DNA of 64,000 nt from Seinonella peptonophila (GTDB lineage: Bacteria > Bacillota > Bacilli > Thermoactinomycetales > Thermoactinomycetaceae), in contig NZ_FQVL01000005.1 of the NCBI RefSeq assembly GCF_900129355.1, forward strand, positions 124,001 through 188,000. The letters run 5' to 3'. The translations under genes and the position numbers were made by a program. This document shows positions 16,954 through 27,197 of the stretch, piece after piece (position 1 is the first letter of the stretch; every line of letters begins with the position of its first letter). The notes beneath the pieces were generated by a model. That model made no database searches, was not told where the DNA came from, and worked only from the letters and a program-made list of their open reading frames with translations.

Positions 16954-18092
16954 CTCGTATGCTCCTTTCTAGAGTCATCCTGTAGCAAACGTTGATAGAG
17001 AGCAAATAAGTGCTTCTCTTCCATCTGCCAGTTATATTTCTCTTCATATGTTTTTCTTGCTTGGCGACTCATCAACTGAAAATGCTCTGGGTCTTTTAAG
17101 ATTTCTACAACCTTTTCAGCAATCTGTTCAGGTTTCAAAGGGTCTACAACATATCCACACTGGTTACTCTCTAAAATCTCTTGCCACTGTGGAAAATTTG
17201 TTGCCACTTGCGGCAGTCCCATTGACATATATTCAAACAATTTGATTGGTAAAGATTCTCGATAATTATCAATCGGATGCAGGCAAGTAAGCCCTACTTT
17301 TCCTTTCTTGTACCACTCTTTTACCTGTTCAAATGAAACTCTTCCATGTATAAAAATATTTTTTTCTTTCAATGCTTCCTGGTTTTGGTCTTCCTGTTTA
17401 ATATGTTGCAATGGTCCAATGATATGCAATTCCGCTTGATACTCTTCTGGAATGTACTCCATCATCTCAATCATTTCACGGTATCCTCTTAAATACGAAA
17501 CACCGCCAACATATAAAATTCGATTCACACTCTTGTCTTCCTGTTGCTCTGTCAGGGGAGTAAAGAGCGGATAATTCTTAACTGTTACAACCTCTTTTGC
17601 TCCCTTTGATGTAAATTTCACATTAAAATCGTCTTTGACAGTAATGACGGCTGCTAGTCGTTTAGCTAAGCCTTTTTCGATAACTTTGACAATAGATGAG
17701 ACAAGGGGGCGCATCCAGCGAGGAATCCAAGGTTTTGTGTGAATTTGTTGAGGCAAATCCTCATGCGAATCATAAATAACCGGTTTTCCTGTGCGCCGCT
17801 GAATACAAACCCCCCATGGGAGCAATTCGGGATCATGGAAATGGAAGATATCCGCTCCACTCGCTAGGGCACGTTTATAAAGCACCCAACCATTATAAAG
17901 CCGCTTCCAGCGGGACAATCGTTTCACACCAACGATTTTTACCCCTTGTTCCTCTTTTTGTTCAAACTCTGCAACGGCATGAAGCTCCACCTCATATCCA
18001 GCCTGAGCAAGCGAAACGGCCTCTTTATGAAAGACACGTGGATCATCATAAGCATGCACAGAACTTAAAATCATGACCTTCTTTTTACCCAC
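16950..18092 (-). CDS. Glycosyltransferase family 4
   Basis: A 380-residue GT-B glycosyltransferase. The N-terminal half starts VMILSSVHAYDDPRVFHKEA, and the C-terminal Rossmann domain contains ILYVGGVSYLRGYREMIE and LPIKLFEYMSMGLPQVATNF, the donor-binding acidic region (here ESLPIKLFEYM). The start is GTG with AGAGGGG upstream. It forms a two-gene unit with the epimerase and probably adds one sugar of the exopolysaccharide repeat. Confidence 0.88.
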   Translation of the reverse strand: MGKKKVMILSSVHAYDDPRVFHKEAVSLAQAGYEVELHAVAEFEQKEEQGVKIVGVKRLSRWKRLYNGWVLYKRALASGADIFHFHDPELLPWGVCIQRRTGKPVIYDSHEDLPQQIHTKPWIPRWMRPLVSSIVKVIEKGLAKRLAAVITVKDDFNVKFTSKGAKEVVTVKNYPLFTPLTEQQEDKSVNRILYVGGVSYLRGYREMIEMMEYIPEEYQAELHIIGPLQHIKQEDQNQEALKEKNIFIHGRVSFEQVKEWYKKGKVGLTCLHPIDNYRESLPIKLFEYMSMGLPQVATNFPQWQEILESNQCGYVVDPLKPEQIAEKVVEILKDPEHFQLMSRQARKTYEEKYNWQMEEKHLFALYQRLLQDDSRKEHTR

Positions 18093-18202
18093 TGTAGAAC
18101 CCCTCTCAATTGTATCGAATGATCATTTTACCCATATGAAAGGGAAATATATTGCTCTTTTTGTTTTAGATTAGGAAAGGAGAGATGTTTGATTCTCCCT
18201 CC

Positions 18203-19597
18203 TTAACCTTTTGGCAATGCTTCTTTTTTCTGTAGCTCTCCAAGCACAACAACAGCTAGCCCAATTCCAATACAGATCCACATCGGTGTAAAATGAATCG
18301 CTGTACTAGGTGCAATCCCTCCAAAGCCATAGCCAATCAGCGCAGCAAGGCAGGAAACTGCAGCCCAACGAAGTTTGGTACTGATATATGGAGAGATTTT
18401 TCGTCTAGCCAAGATAAATAAACGCCACAACAACCAAACATATAGAGCCATATAAATGACAAAAATGATCACACCAAAATTAACTAAAACTTCAGCCCAC
18501 CAGTTATGCATATTTACTTTATTTACTTTTGGCTGACCCTTCATCAGTGGTTCAATATTCCCGGCTCCCACACCCATATAGTGACTTTTCTTCAGGAACT
18601 TTAACCCATTTAGTAATAAAAACTTACGAACCGTTACGCTTTGCCCCGTTTCACCTTGGACAACAGCTTGATCTCCTTCCTCAACACTCCAACCCTCACG
18701 ATTCAGGTCAGAAAAAATACCAAATGTACTGTTGAGTTTTGATTTGGCTTGTTTTCTTGCTTCAGCAGACAAAAATGTAGCTGACATCACGTTTACTACA
18801 ACAGCAGCAACCAGAATCGCAGCGACACCAATTAAAATATTTTTCTTCGTGATTCGCTTTCGATTCATGGACAGCGGCATGACGATCAACAATATGACCG
18901 AGAAAAGTGGCAAAGCGAAAAGAGTATTACTTCTTGAACCAGTCGCTAATAATACATAAATCGCCAAGACAGCCGTCACATAGAGAAACCACTTTTGTTT
19001 TTTCTTTATCTCTAACATGTATAAAGCAGTAATTAAAAAGGGTAAACCTAGAGTAATACAAGTGGCTAAATCATTCTGGTTATTAAAAACAGATGTTACC
19101 ACGGCAGAATCAAAGCCAAATGCACGGGAAGAGGGAAGATGTAAAAGTGTAATCGACTCAAAGACACCATAGAAGATGATTGCGACAAAAACACCGCACA
19201 AAATCTTCTCCATCTTCCACAGTTTGGATTCTGTGGCTAAGAAGTAAGGAAAAGATAAAGTAAGAGGTAACATCATGCCAAGAAAAATGAGGTATCGTAT
19301 GCCATCACCCATACTGACAACCCACGTTAGGGAAAGTGTGGCATAAAGAAACCAAAAGAGATAAAACGCAGCATACCAACGAACTGGATACATATGGGAT
19401 GCTTCCAGATTTTTTTCAGTCATAAATTTCAATATAACGCCGCCTGCGAGTAACACAAAGACTACTCGAAAGAAGGTTAACTTAAATCCTTCTGTAATTG
19501 GGATTCCTAAGGTGGGCCCCAAAAGAGCGCAGGCGATCATTAGATAAAACAATGTATCCAAACGCTTCTGTCTGGGTAACAAAAGATCACTCACCAT
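18203..19597 (-). CDS. O-antigen ligase/polymerase-like membrane protein
   Basis: A 464-residue protein with about 10-12 predicted membrane segments and a large extracellular loop (about residues 270-350, containing SHYMGVGAGNIEPLM and VNMHNWWAEVLVNFG), as in the Wzy/WaaL superfamily. In this cluster it likely polymerises exopolysaccharide repeat units outside the membrane. It lies 3 nt downstream of the flippase gene. Confidence 0.85.
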   Translation of the reverse strand: MVSDLLLPRQKRLDTLFYLMIACALLGPTLGIPITEGFKLTFFRVVFVLLAGGVILKFMTEKNLEASHMYPVRWYAAFYLFWFLYATLSLTWVVSMGDGIRYLIFLGMMLPLTLSFPYFLATESKLWKMEKILCGVFVAIIFYGVFESITLLHLPSSRAFGFDSAVVTSVFNNQNDLATCITLGLPFLITALYMLEIKKKQKWFLYVTAVLAIYVLLATGSRSNTLFALPLFSVILLIVMPLSMNRKRITKKNILIGVAAILVAAVVVNVMSATFLSAEARKQAKSKLNSTFGIFSDLNREGWSVEEGDQAVVQGETGQSVTVRKFLLLNGLKFLKKSHYMGVGAGNIEPLMKGQPKVNKVNMHNWWAEVLVNFGVIIFVIYMALYVWLLWRLFILARRKISPYISTKLRWAAVSCLAALIGYGFGGIAPSTAIHFTPMWICIGIGLAVVVLGELQKKEALPKG

Positions 19598-19600
19598 CTC

Positions 19601-21064
19601 TCACCTTTTTCCTCCTAGTTTTGGCAAAAGAGCACTCAACCGATTCAAAGCTGCAAGGGGTAATAATTGGCTAGCAATAGCTGTCAATAATACAATCATC
19701 AATGCGATCAAATAATAAATCCATTGATTAGCAAAATTATTAAGTTGCACCCATGTAATTCCGATCATTGCTAGTAAATAAACCGTGATATAGATTAACA
19801 TAGATCCAAAACGGAAATCTACAGGGTAAATTTTCTGGTTCTGCCGATATACGAATAAGATCACGACAAGATAAGCTACAACAGTCATGGAAACCGCTCC
19901 CCATAATCCAAAGAGAGGGATTAGCAAGATATTGCCTAATAAATAGACAATAGCAGCGACCAGAAAGGACTGAGAGATTTTCTTTGTCTGCTTCTTGATG
20001 AGCAAACCAACCCCAAACACTGTGTGTAAAACATTAAATAAGGTTCCGAGTGAAAGTAGCCAAACATAGATGTACCCTGAGGCGAGATCTGGTCTCCCAG
20101 CAAATATTTGATAGAGCGGGTCCATAAAGAAAGTTAAAATCATAATCGCAAGAGTTCCTACAACCAACAAAGCGCGCCCGACCAAACTATAGACTTGCGG
20201 AGCATCTTCTCGATCTTTAATTGACATTGAGAAAGGTCTCCATGCGAGTTGGAACGGGGAAGTGACAAGTACAATAATACTTGCTAAACGCAAACAGACT
20301 GCCAAAATATCGGCATCATGGACAGAAGAAAGATAGTAGACCATCGGCTGGCTAATAGTTGTAATAATCCAGAATGAAAGAAGTGTAGGCAGTAATGGAG
20401 CACCATAACTGATTAAATCCCCAAGATGTTTTCCCGATGGCTGAAAAACAAATTCTTTCCGAAAGATAATCAATAATATCAGTGCAACTGAACACTGACC
20501 GATCAACTGACCATAAAAGAGACCGAGCACACCTTGACCTTCTACCACAAACCAGACACTGAGCAAACTTGAGCCGATCACATAGCCCATACTAAAACTG
20601 TTAAACAACCAAACACGTCGACCATAACGTGCATAACCAAGTAGATGCTGGATAATAATCGCACCTAATGTTGCAAGTGTTGCAACTGTAAAGAGCTGGC
20701 TATAATCATGATTGGTTTTAAAAATAAGTTTCGCTAATGATTCTCCTGCAAAGAACGAGATTAAGGTAAAGACTAAGCAAATACCTGCACTAAACATAAT
20801 CGCATTGGTCAAATATATTTTTCTTTCTCGTTCATCCTTCGCGTCAAAAAAGAAAAACGCCATTGCAGCATCTGTGCCAAGTATACAAAGATAAGTCAAA
20901 ATTAATGTATAGCTATTTGTTAATCCCCAATCCGCCATCTGACCATCTTGATGAAGATAGCGGGTAAAAACAGGAACAAGCAATGCAGCAACTAGCTTGT
21001 TCCCCATTGTGGCTACAGCAAAAGCTGCGGAATCGGAAAATAATCGTTTAATATATTGTTTCAT
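19601..21064 (-). CDS. Polysaccharide flippase (MATE/MVF-type, Wzx-like)
   Basis: A 487-residue protein with about 14 hydrophobic segments and the typical flippase opening SAAFAVATMGNKLVAALLVPVFTRYL. It would translocate undecaprenyl-linked oligosaccharide across the membrane. It sits between the acetyltransferase and the polymerase genes, with spacings of only 3-6 nt. Confidence 0.88.
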   Translation of the reverse strand: MKQYIKRLFSDSAAFAVATMGNKLVAALLVPVFTRYLHQDGQMADWGLTNSYTLILTYLCILGTDAAMAFFFFDAKDERERKIYLTNAIMFSAGICLVFTLISFFAGESLAKLIFKTNHDYSQLFTVATLATLGAIIIQHLLGYARYGRRVWLFNSFSMGYVIGSSLLSVWFVVEGQGVLGLFYGQLIGQCSVALILLIIFRKEFVFQPSGKHLGDLISYGAPLLPTLLSFWIITTISQPMVYYLSSVHDADILAVCLRLASIIVLVTSPFQLAWRPFSMSIKDREDAPQVYSLVGRALLVVGTLAIMILTFFMDPLYQIFAGRPDLASGYIYVWLLSLGTLFNVLHTVFGVGLLIKKQTKKISQSFLVAAIVYLLGNILLIPLFGLWGAVSMTVVAYLVVILFVYRQNQKIYPVDFRFGSMLIYITVYLLAMIGITWVQLNNFANQWIYYLIALMIVLLTAIASQLLPLAALNRLSALLPKLGGKR

Positions 21065-21070
21065 AAATAA

Positions 21071-21814
21071 TCACTCTTGATTTTTGAGCTTCTCCTTCTC
21101 TGGTACAGCACGTAATTTCTTAGCAGGTACTCCCAAATATACAGTCTCTTCCTCTGTATCTTTACTAACTAGCGCTCCAGCAGCAATAAAACTTTCTTCT
21201 GCAACTGTAACACCAGGTAATAGGATGGAAGCACCCCCAACACGCGCTCCCTTTTTAATATGTGCTCCGCGTATTGATTGAAATCTTTCTTTGGTTCGGC
21301 CCATAAAGTTATCATTTGTTGTTGTCACAGTTGGAGCTATAAATACTTGTTCTTCGATTGTTGTATATGCTGTGATGTAGGCATTGGTTTGAATCTTGGT
21401 GCGGCTGCCAATTGTGACCTCGTTTTCTACCGCGACACCTCGTCCGACTACAACTTGATCACCAATCACTGTTTGTTCCCGAATCGAAGCTAAATCGCCA
21501 ACCATTACTTCTGAGCCAATTGTCACACCTCGATAGAGAACTGAATTTGCACCAATTGTTGTTCCAGCCCCAATGATCAATGGTGGTAAATCCTTGCGAA
21601 CTTTTACAGTTGAGAGTTTAGCTGGTTTTGGCCGCCGACCAATTACAGCATTATCAAAAATGGTCACATAATCCCCAATCTCAACACCAGCATATATCGT
21701 TACATTATTGCCGATTGAGACATGGTTTCCAATCTTGACCCCTTCTTCGATTACAGTAAAATGTCCGACAGAAACCTGCATTCCCATTTTTACGGAGTCA
21801 TGGATGACATTCAT
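21071..21814 (-). CDS. Left-handed beta-helix acetyltransferase (WbpD-like)
   Basis: A 247-residue protein built of hexapeptide repeats (for example GVKIGNHVSIGNNV, GTTIGANSVLYRGVTIG) over about residues 10-220. With WbpB-, WbpE- and WbpA-like genes beside it, the best fit is the 3-N-acetyltransferase of the UDP-GlcNAc3NAcA pathway. It is longer than typical WbpD because of a larger beta-helix, so another acyl group or sugar is possible. Confidence 0.8.
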   Translation of the reverse strand: MNVIHDSVKMGMQVSVGHFTVIEEGVKIGNHVSIGNNVTIYAGVEIGDYVTIFDNAVIGRRPKPAKLSTVKVRKDLPPLIIGAGTTIGANSVLYRGVTIGSEVMVGDLASIREQTVIGDQVVVGRGVAVENEVTIGSRTKIQTNAYITAYTTIEEQVFIAPTVTTTNDNFMGRTKERFQSIRGAHIKKGARVGGASILLPGVTVAEESFIAAGALVSKDTEEETVYLGVPAKKLRAVPEKEKLKNQE

Positions 21815-21826
21815 GATAACTCCCCT

Positions 21827-23158
21827 TTATAGTTTTTCGTAAATTGCTTTGATTTTTGTTACATCTGCCAAGGCATTACGCGTGTCAAAGATCATGGGTG
21901 AATGATCAGCAATCATTTGATAATCAAAAGTCGTATGATCGGTAGTGATCAATACCAAGTCACTTGCTGATAGAAGTTCCGGCGTCAGGGGAGTTGTTTC
22001 AATCGTACGCCCCTTTAGTTGGAAACGGGGAACGTGTGGATCAACTACTGTAACATTTGCATGATTCTGTTCTAATAACTCTAAGATGGGCAGAACTGGC
22101 GATTCCCGCATGTCCTCAATATCTTTTTTATAAGCAACACCCAATACAGTAATCTTGGAACCATGTAATGGTTTCTGAGCATCGTTTAACATTTGCATAG
22201 CACGTGATAACACGAAATCTGGCATGGAATTATTAATCTCGCCTGCGATCTCAATCAATCGAGTATGATAATTATACTCACGCGCCTTCCAAGTTAAATA
22301 AAATGGATCAATGGGGATACAGTGCCCGCCCAATCCTGGACCGGGATAGAACGCCATAAAACCGTATGGTTTTGTTTTAGCAGCATTGATCACTTCCCAA
22401 ACATCAATCCCCATCTTATGGCAGAGAATCGCCATTTCATTGGCTAGCCCGATATTGATATTCCGAAAGGTATTCTCTAAAATCTTTTCCATTTCTGCTA
22501 CTGCTGGACTGGAAACTTCATGGACATCTCCCTCTAAAACAGAACGGTAGAGGGCAGCCGCAATCTTTGTACACTTAGTGGTTACACCCCCGACTACTTT
22601 GGGTGTATTTTTGGTTTTAAATACCTTATTTCCTGGGTCAACTCGTTCTGGTGAATAGGCAAGATAAAAGTCTTTTCCTACTTCATAGCCAGATGACTCT
22701 AAAATGGGTCGCACGATTTCCTCTGTTGTACCTGGATAAGTTGTACTTTCCAACACCACTAACATGTCCTGATGAAGATGAGCAGCAATACTACGTGCAG
22801 AAGATTCTACATAAGATGTGTTGGGTTGTTGATACTCGTCTAAGGGTGTCGGGACACAAATCATCACTGCATCAACTTCTTTGATTTTAGAATAATCAAC
22901 AGAAGCGATCAATTTCCCCTCGTTCACAATCTTCTGTAGGTCATCATCAACTACATCACCTATAAAATTCACACCATCGTTCACCATATTAACACGTTTT
23001 TCTTGTACATCGAAACCGATTACTCTAAAACCAGCTTTTGCCTTTTCAACTGCTAACGGCAAACCTACATACCCTAAGCCAACTACACCAATAACAGCAG
23101 TCCGATTTTGAATCTTATCAAGCAGAACGCTTTGTTTTACTTTGGTTTCAGTTGTCAC
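21827..23158 (-). CDS. UDP-N-acetylglucosamine/hexose 6-dehydrogenase (WbpA-like)
   Basis: Oxidises the C6 hydroxyl of a UDP-sugar to a uronic acid with NAD. The NAD-binding motif VVGLGYVGLPLAVEKAKAG is near residue 27. The catalytic Cys is in GPGLGGHCIPIDP. A tail region with KDIEDMRESP matches the WbpA/WecC branch. The start is set at GTG 23158 with GGAG 8 nt upstream; the preceding in-frame ATG lies within the aminotransferase gene. 443 residues. Confidence 0.9.
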   Translation of the reverse strand: MTTETKVKQSVLLDKIQNRTAVIGVVGLGYVGLPLAVEKAKAGFRVIGFDVQEKRVNMVNDGVNFIGDVVDDDLQKIVNEGKLIASVDYSKIKEVDAVMICVPTPLDEYQQPNTSYVESSARSIAAHLHQDMLVVLESTTYPGTTEEIVRPILESSGYEVGKDFYLAYSPERVDPGNKVFKTKNTPKVVGGVTTKCTKIAAALYRSVLEGDVHEVSSPAVAEMEKILENTFRNINIGLANEMAILCHKMGIDVWEVINAAKTKPYGFMAFYPGPGLGGHCIPIDPFYLTWKAREYNYHTRLIEIAGEINNSMPDFVLSRAMQMLNDAQKPLHGSKITVLGVAYKKDIEDMRESPVLPILELLEQNHANVTVVDPHVPRFQLKGRTIETTPLTPELLSASDLVLITTDHTTFDYQMIADHSPMIFDTRNALADVTKIKAIYEKL

Positions 23159-23159
23159 C

Positions 23160-24275
23160 TTAGATTCTCCCTTTATAGAAAGTCTTGATTGCATTGGCCA
23201 CTTGCTCCATCACATCAAAAGATAGCTCTGGATAAAGAGGTATCGCAAATGTCCGCAATGCTGCTCGTTCAGCATGAGGCATACTACCTTCTGCATACTC
23301 TAGATGCTTAAATACTTCCTGCAAGTGGAGTGGTAATGGGTAATATATGCCCGTAGAAACACCTTGTTCTTTTAAGTATGCCATCAATTCATCTCTTTCT
23401 TCCGCTTGCACGATATAAAGATGATAAATATGTTTTCTTTGTTCAGCCGCAAAAGGTGTGACTAATGGAGTATCTGCTAACAATTGATTATATCGCTCAG
23501 CTCGCTGGCGTCGTGCATCATTCCATTGATCAAGATAGGGTAATTTAACACGTAACATTGCCGCTTGAAGCGCATCCAAACGGCTGTTATAGCCAAGCAT
23601 ATTATGATAATACTTCTTAGGATAGCTACCATGTACGCGTAAAATGCGGATTGTGTCAGCTAGTTGATCATCATTAGTTACAATCATACCGCCGTCTCCA
23701 TATCCACCTAAATTTTTAGTTGGGAAAAAGGAGAATGTAGCCGCATGACCTAAATTGCCGATTCGCTTATCTTGATATGTTGAACCCATTGCTTGAGCAG
23801 CATCTTCAAGCACAAAGAGATGATGCTTTTCAGCAATTTCCATGATTTGATCCATATCTGCTGGTTGACCAAAAATATGAACTGGAATAATCGCTTTTGT
23901 TTTTGCTGTGATCTTCGCTTCAATCTTCTTCACGTCAATATTGTAAGTCTTTGGATCAATGTCAACAAAGACTGGTGTCGCGCCTAGCTCGGCGATCACT
24001 TCTGCTGTGGCAAAAAATGTAAATGGTGTAGTGATCACTTCATCGCCAGCACCAATTCCTTGTGCTTTTAATGCAAGTAACAAGGCATCTGTGCCATTTC
24101 CTACTCCGATAGCATGTTTCACACCACAAAACGCTGCTACTTCTTCCTCAAGTGCTTTTACTTCTGAGCCCATGATATATGCTCCACTTTCCAGCACTCG
24201 CATTGCAGCGGCTTGTATATCTTCACGGATTGTCTCAAATTGTGCTTTTAAGTCAAGTAATGATATTGATGACAT
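23160..24275 (-). CDS. DegT/DnrJ/EryC1 sugar aminotransferase (WbpE-like)
   Basis: A PLP-dependent enzyme that transaminates a keto-sugar. The PLP-binding lysine lies in SFFPTKNLGGYGDGG near residue 184. IGVGNGTDALLLAL and LEDAAQAMGS are further family motifs. About 371 residues from ATG 24275 (GGGAG 8 nt upstream). Its neighbours suggest that it acts on the 3-keto intermediate made by the WbpB-like dehydrogenase. Confidence 0.9.
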   Translation of the reverse strand: MSSISLLDLKAQFETIREDIQAAAMRVLESGAYIMGSEVKALEEEVAAFCGVKHAIGVGNGTDALLLALKAQGIGAGDEVITTPFTFFATAEVIAELGATPVFVDIDPKTYNIDVKKIEAKITAKTKAIIPVHIFGQPADMDQIMEIAEKHHLFVLEDAAQAMGSTYQDKRIGNLGHAATFSFFPTKNLGGYGDGGMIVTNDDQLADTIRILRVHGSYPKKYYHNMLGYNSRLDALQAAMLRVKLPYLDQWNDARRQRAERYNQLLADTPLVTPFAAEQRKHIYHLYIVQAEERDELMAYLKEQGVSTGIYYPLPLHLQEVFKHLEYAEGSMPHAERAALRTFAIPLYPELSFDVMEQVANAIKTFYKGRI

Positions 24276-24288
24276 GCTCATATCTCCC

Positions 24289-25326
24289 TTATATTGTTAT
24301 ATTTTTCTCTAGCTCTTCCAACTTAATTCTGTTGCCCGTATCTGCTGATCTTTGACATGCTAAAACTAATTTCAACACTTCGCGCCCCTCTACTCCCGAG
24401 ACCAGAGGTGTACGATTTTCTTGAATCGCTTCAGTTAAATCCTCAATCATGCATTGATGGCCGGATACACCAAATGGATCAGCTTCAATCTGTTCTTTAT
24501 AAACGGCAGCCTCTTGCTCAGATAGATCAGCAAATTTCCATTCCTTAATCCAGTTTGCCGTAGGTCCACCGATGATTGCAGTTCCTTGCTCACCAAAAAT
24601 ACTTAACGATTCTTCTAGATTCCGAGGGTAAAGCGTAACGGCTGCCTCTAACACGCCCAACGCTCCATTTTTAAAGCGAATAACCGATACTGAGACATCT
24701 TCTGTCTCAATATTACGTAAGCGAGTTGCAGAGTAGGTACTCACTTCTTCTGCTTCTCCCATCATCCACAATAGTAGATCCATGTTATGAATCGCTTGAT
24801 TCATCAAAACTCCGCCATCCATCGCTTTTGTTCCACGCCATGCAGCTTGATCATAATAGGCTTGATTTCGATTCCAACGCACAGTTGCATTTGCATGGCT
24901 CAACTTACCAAAAGCGCCCTCTTCTAAGCGTTTATGCATCATTGCAATCGCAGGGCGAAAACGGTTGGGGTGAACAACTGCCAGTTTTACGTGATTTTTC
25001 TCACAAACATCTATCATTTGATCGGCATCTTCTAAAGATAATGCCATTGGTTTTTCTACCAGTACATGCTTTCCTGCTTCTGCTGCCTGAATGGTCAGCT
25101 TTGGATGAAGACCAGTTGGTGTACAGATCGATACGACCTCAACCTGTGGGTCTTTTAATAATTCATCAAGAGATGTATAACCTTTTACCTCATCATTTAC
25201 AAAATCCTCTAATCGCACTGGGTCTGTATCACATACCGCAACTAATTTCGCATCTTTTACAGCTTGTAATGCAGCAACATGCTTTTTGGCAATATGACCA
25301 CAGCCCACGATGGCATAACCAATCAT
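24289..25326 (-). CDS. Gfo/Idh/MocA oxidoreductase (WbpB-like)
   Basis: A 345-residue NAD-dependent dehydrogenase with an N-terminal Rossmann fold (YAIVGCGHIAKKHV), the catalytic EKPMAL motif near residue 94 and a C-terminal alpha/beta substrate domain. It probably oxidises C3 of UDP-GlcNAcA. The start ATG at 25326 follows AAAGGAG by 7 nt. It is the first gene of the operon running down to 18203. Confidence 0.88.
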   Translation of the reverse strand: MIGYAIVGCGHIAKKHVAALQAVKDAKLVAVCDTDPVRLEDFVNDEVKGYTSLDELLKDPQVEVVSICTPTGLHPKLTIQAAEAGKHVLVEKPMALSLEDADQMIDVCEKNHVKLAVVHPNRFRPAIAMMHKRLEEGAFGKLSHANATVRWNRNQAYYDQAAWRGTKAMDGGVLMNQAIHNMDLLLWMMGEAEEVSTYSATRLRNIETEDVSVSVIRFKNGALGVLEAAVTLYPRNLEESLSIFGEQGTAIIGGPTANWIKEWKFADLSEQEAAVYKEQIEADPFGVSGHQCMIEDLTEAIQENRTPLVSGVEGREVLKLVLACQRSADTGNRIKLEELEKNITI

Positions 25327-25370
25327 GTTCATGCTCCTTTCCAACCTGTTGTTTGCCATAAGGATTTAGT

Positions 25371-25477
25371 TACCCAAAATCAGTCATCTACAGTTATTTA
25401 TACAAATTCAATTCATTTATATTACAGTAATTTTACAAACTACTTTTCACTGTAACATAATTGAAATCTTTTGGGTA
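25371..25477 (-). promoter_or_regulatory. Nested inverted repeats upstream of the polysaccharide operon
   Basis: TACCCAAAA (25371-25379) and TTTTGGGTA (25469-25477) form a perfect 9-bp inverted repeat around an AT-rich region. Inside are a second inverted pair, TTACAGT / ACTGTAA, and the 19-bp motif (25421-25439) shared with the sugar-transferase leader. Likely the control region of the operon starting at 25326. Confidence 0.45.
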
Positions 25478-25501
25478 TCCCTGTCCAAAAAAAGATCAAC
25501 T

Positions 25502-26710
25502 TTATTTCTTTTGAGCAATTACTTCTTTATAAACATCAAACATTTGTGTAGCATTACTTTCCCATGTATATTGATAGGATGCTTGATATGCTGCTTCTCC
25601 ATACTGTTTTCGCAATGATTCATCAGTCGTAAACCATTGCTCTATCACTTTAGCCAACTTGGTCACGTCTTGTGGGGGAACCAGTGACCCCGTTTTACCA
25701 TTCTGAAGGATTTCTGCAATACCTCCAACATCTGTTGCAATCATCGGAATCCCACAAGCCATGCTTTCCAACAGCACTGAAGGAAGCCCTTCACTTAAAC
25801 TAGATAATACAATCGCATCTGCACTTCTCATCCAAGTAACCATCTTTTCATACGGCTGCCGACCATGAAATGTAACCCGATGTTCGAGTTGTAAGCGCTT
25901 TGTCTCGGCTTCAAGCGAAGCGCGCAATGGACCATCACCCACTAAATGTAGCTGAAGATCAGGCGCCTTACTCGCAGCTTGCCGAAACGCTTGTAATAGA
26001 TCCGAAACTCCTTTTACAGGATATAGATTTCCGATAAAGAGCAAATTTCCTTGATCAAGGGATAATCCTAACTCCTTACGAGCCTCTTGACGATCTCCAG
26101 GGGAAAACTGATTTGCAGAAAAACCATTATAGATCGTTTTTAGCTTTGCTGTTTCGGCAAAAGACCTTGCAACCTTTTCCAAGCGATGGCTAACTGTAAT
26201 CACTTGATCGCTTTGTTCTAGTGTTTCAATTGTTTTCAACTTTACCCGTGGATTCCGATTTGGGTACAACATCACATCTGAACCATGAGCCGTAACGACT
26301 ACTGGTAGAGATTGCTCATTCGCCAATCGAACGATTGCGTGACCATCGGGAAAAAGTGTATGTGCATGAATACAATCAGCCTTCGTCTGAGCGAGAATTG
26401 GCTTTAATGCCTGCTGGTAAAAATGACTGTAGGAACCAAAGAAAAATCCTTTTGGAAACATACGAGTTGGCACATAAGTGACAGATATTCCTTCATATTC
26501 CGTTACTTCTTTCATCGCTTTGTAACCTCGCCACTTTGGGTAACCAGGAAACGAAGGGGTTGGTGAAATTACTTTTACTTCAATCCCAATAGATTGTAAG
26601 GCTTTACATTGATTATGTACAAAAATTCCTGCTTGTGGATTCACCAAATTGGGATACATATGTGAAACAACAAGAACCCGCAGTTTAAACCACCCTTTCG
26701 AAACATTCAC
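25502..26710 (-). CDS. Glycosyltransferase family 4
   Basis: A 402-residue GT-B enzyme. The N-terminus is [22 protein letters not shown], the acceptor region has [13 protein letters not shown], and the donor site is [27 protein letters not shown]. The annotated ATG overlaps the fabZ stop; a better-spaced start may be the CTG at 26683, which follows AAAGGGTGG and would give the usual [11 protein letters not shown] beginning. It is probably co-transcribed with fabZ but belongs functionally to the polysaccharide cluster. Confidence 0.87.
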   Translation of the reverse strand: MNVSKGWFKLRVLVVSHMYPNLVNPQAGIFVHNQCKALQSIGIEVKVISPTPSFPGYPKWRGYKAMKEVTEYEGISVTYVPTRMFPKGFFFGSYSHFYQQALKPILAQTKADCIHAHTLFPDGHAIVRLANEQSLPVVVTAHGSDVMLYPNRNPRVKLKTIETLEQSDQVITVSHRLEKVARSFAETAKLKTIYNGFSANQFSPGDRQEARKELGLSLDQGNLLFIGNLYPVKGVSDLLQAFRQAASKAPDLQLHLVGDGPLRASLEAETKRLQLEHRVTFHGRQPYEKMVTWMRSADAIVLSSLSEGLPSVLLESMACGIPMIATDVGGIAEILQNGKTGSLVPPQDVTKLAKVIEQWFTTDESLRKQYGEAAYQASYQYTWESNATQMFDVYKEVIAQKK

Positions 26711-27126
26711 GAAATAGCAAACATCAACTCTCCTTGCACCGCTACTTGATCCTCTACTTTGGCGATTGCTGTTCCTTTACCAATTTTACCTGCCAAACGG
26801 GTCATCTCAACTTCTAATGTTAACACATCACCAGGTACGACTTGCTTGCGAAAACGCACTTTATCGATTCCCGCAAAGAAAACTAGTTTTCCACGATATT
26901 TTTCCATACTTAAAACAGCAACCCCACCCACCTGTGCTAATGCTTCAACAATTAACACACCAGGCATCACGGGATAGTCTGGAAAATGCCCAGGGAAAAA
27001 AGGTTCATTTATGGTAACATTTTTAATCCCAACGGCTCGTTTTCCAGGTTCTACTTCTAACATTTTATCTACTAGTAAAAAAGGGGGACGATGTGGGATT
27101 ATTTTCTGTATTTCTTGAATATCCAT
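26707..27126 (-). CDS. fabZ: (3R)-hydroxyacyl-ACP dehydratase
   Basis: Dehydrates beta-hydroxyacyl-ACP in fatty-acid elongation. The hot-dog protein has the catalytic His in [14 protein letters not shown] and the Glu in [11 protein letters not shown]. The 139-residue length is normal. GAGGAGG precedes the ATG. It overlaps the downstream glycosyltransferase by 4 nt. Confidence 0.96.
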   Translation of the reverse strand: MDIQEIQKIIPHRPPFLLVDKMLEVEPGKRAVGIKNVTINEPFFPGHFPDYPVMPGVLIVEALAQVGGVAVLSMEKYRGKLVFFAGIDKVRFRKQVVPGDVLTLEVEMTRLAGKIGKGTAIAKVEDQVAVQGELMFAIS

Positions 27127-27197
27127 GCTTTTGCCTCCTCATTCAAATATGAATCCATTATAGCGAAAAGCATACAATTGTTTCAAAGTTGTTTTTC

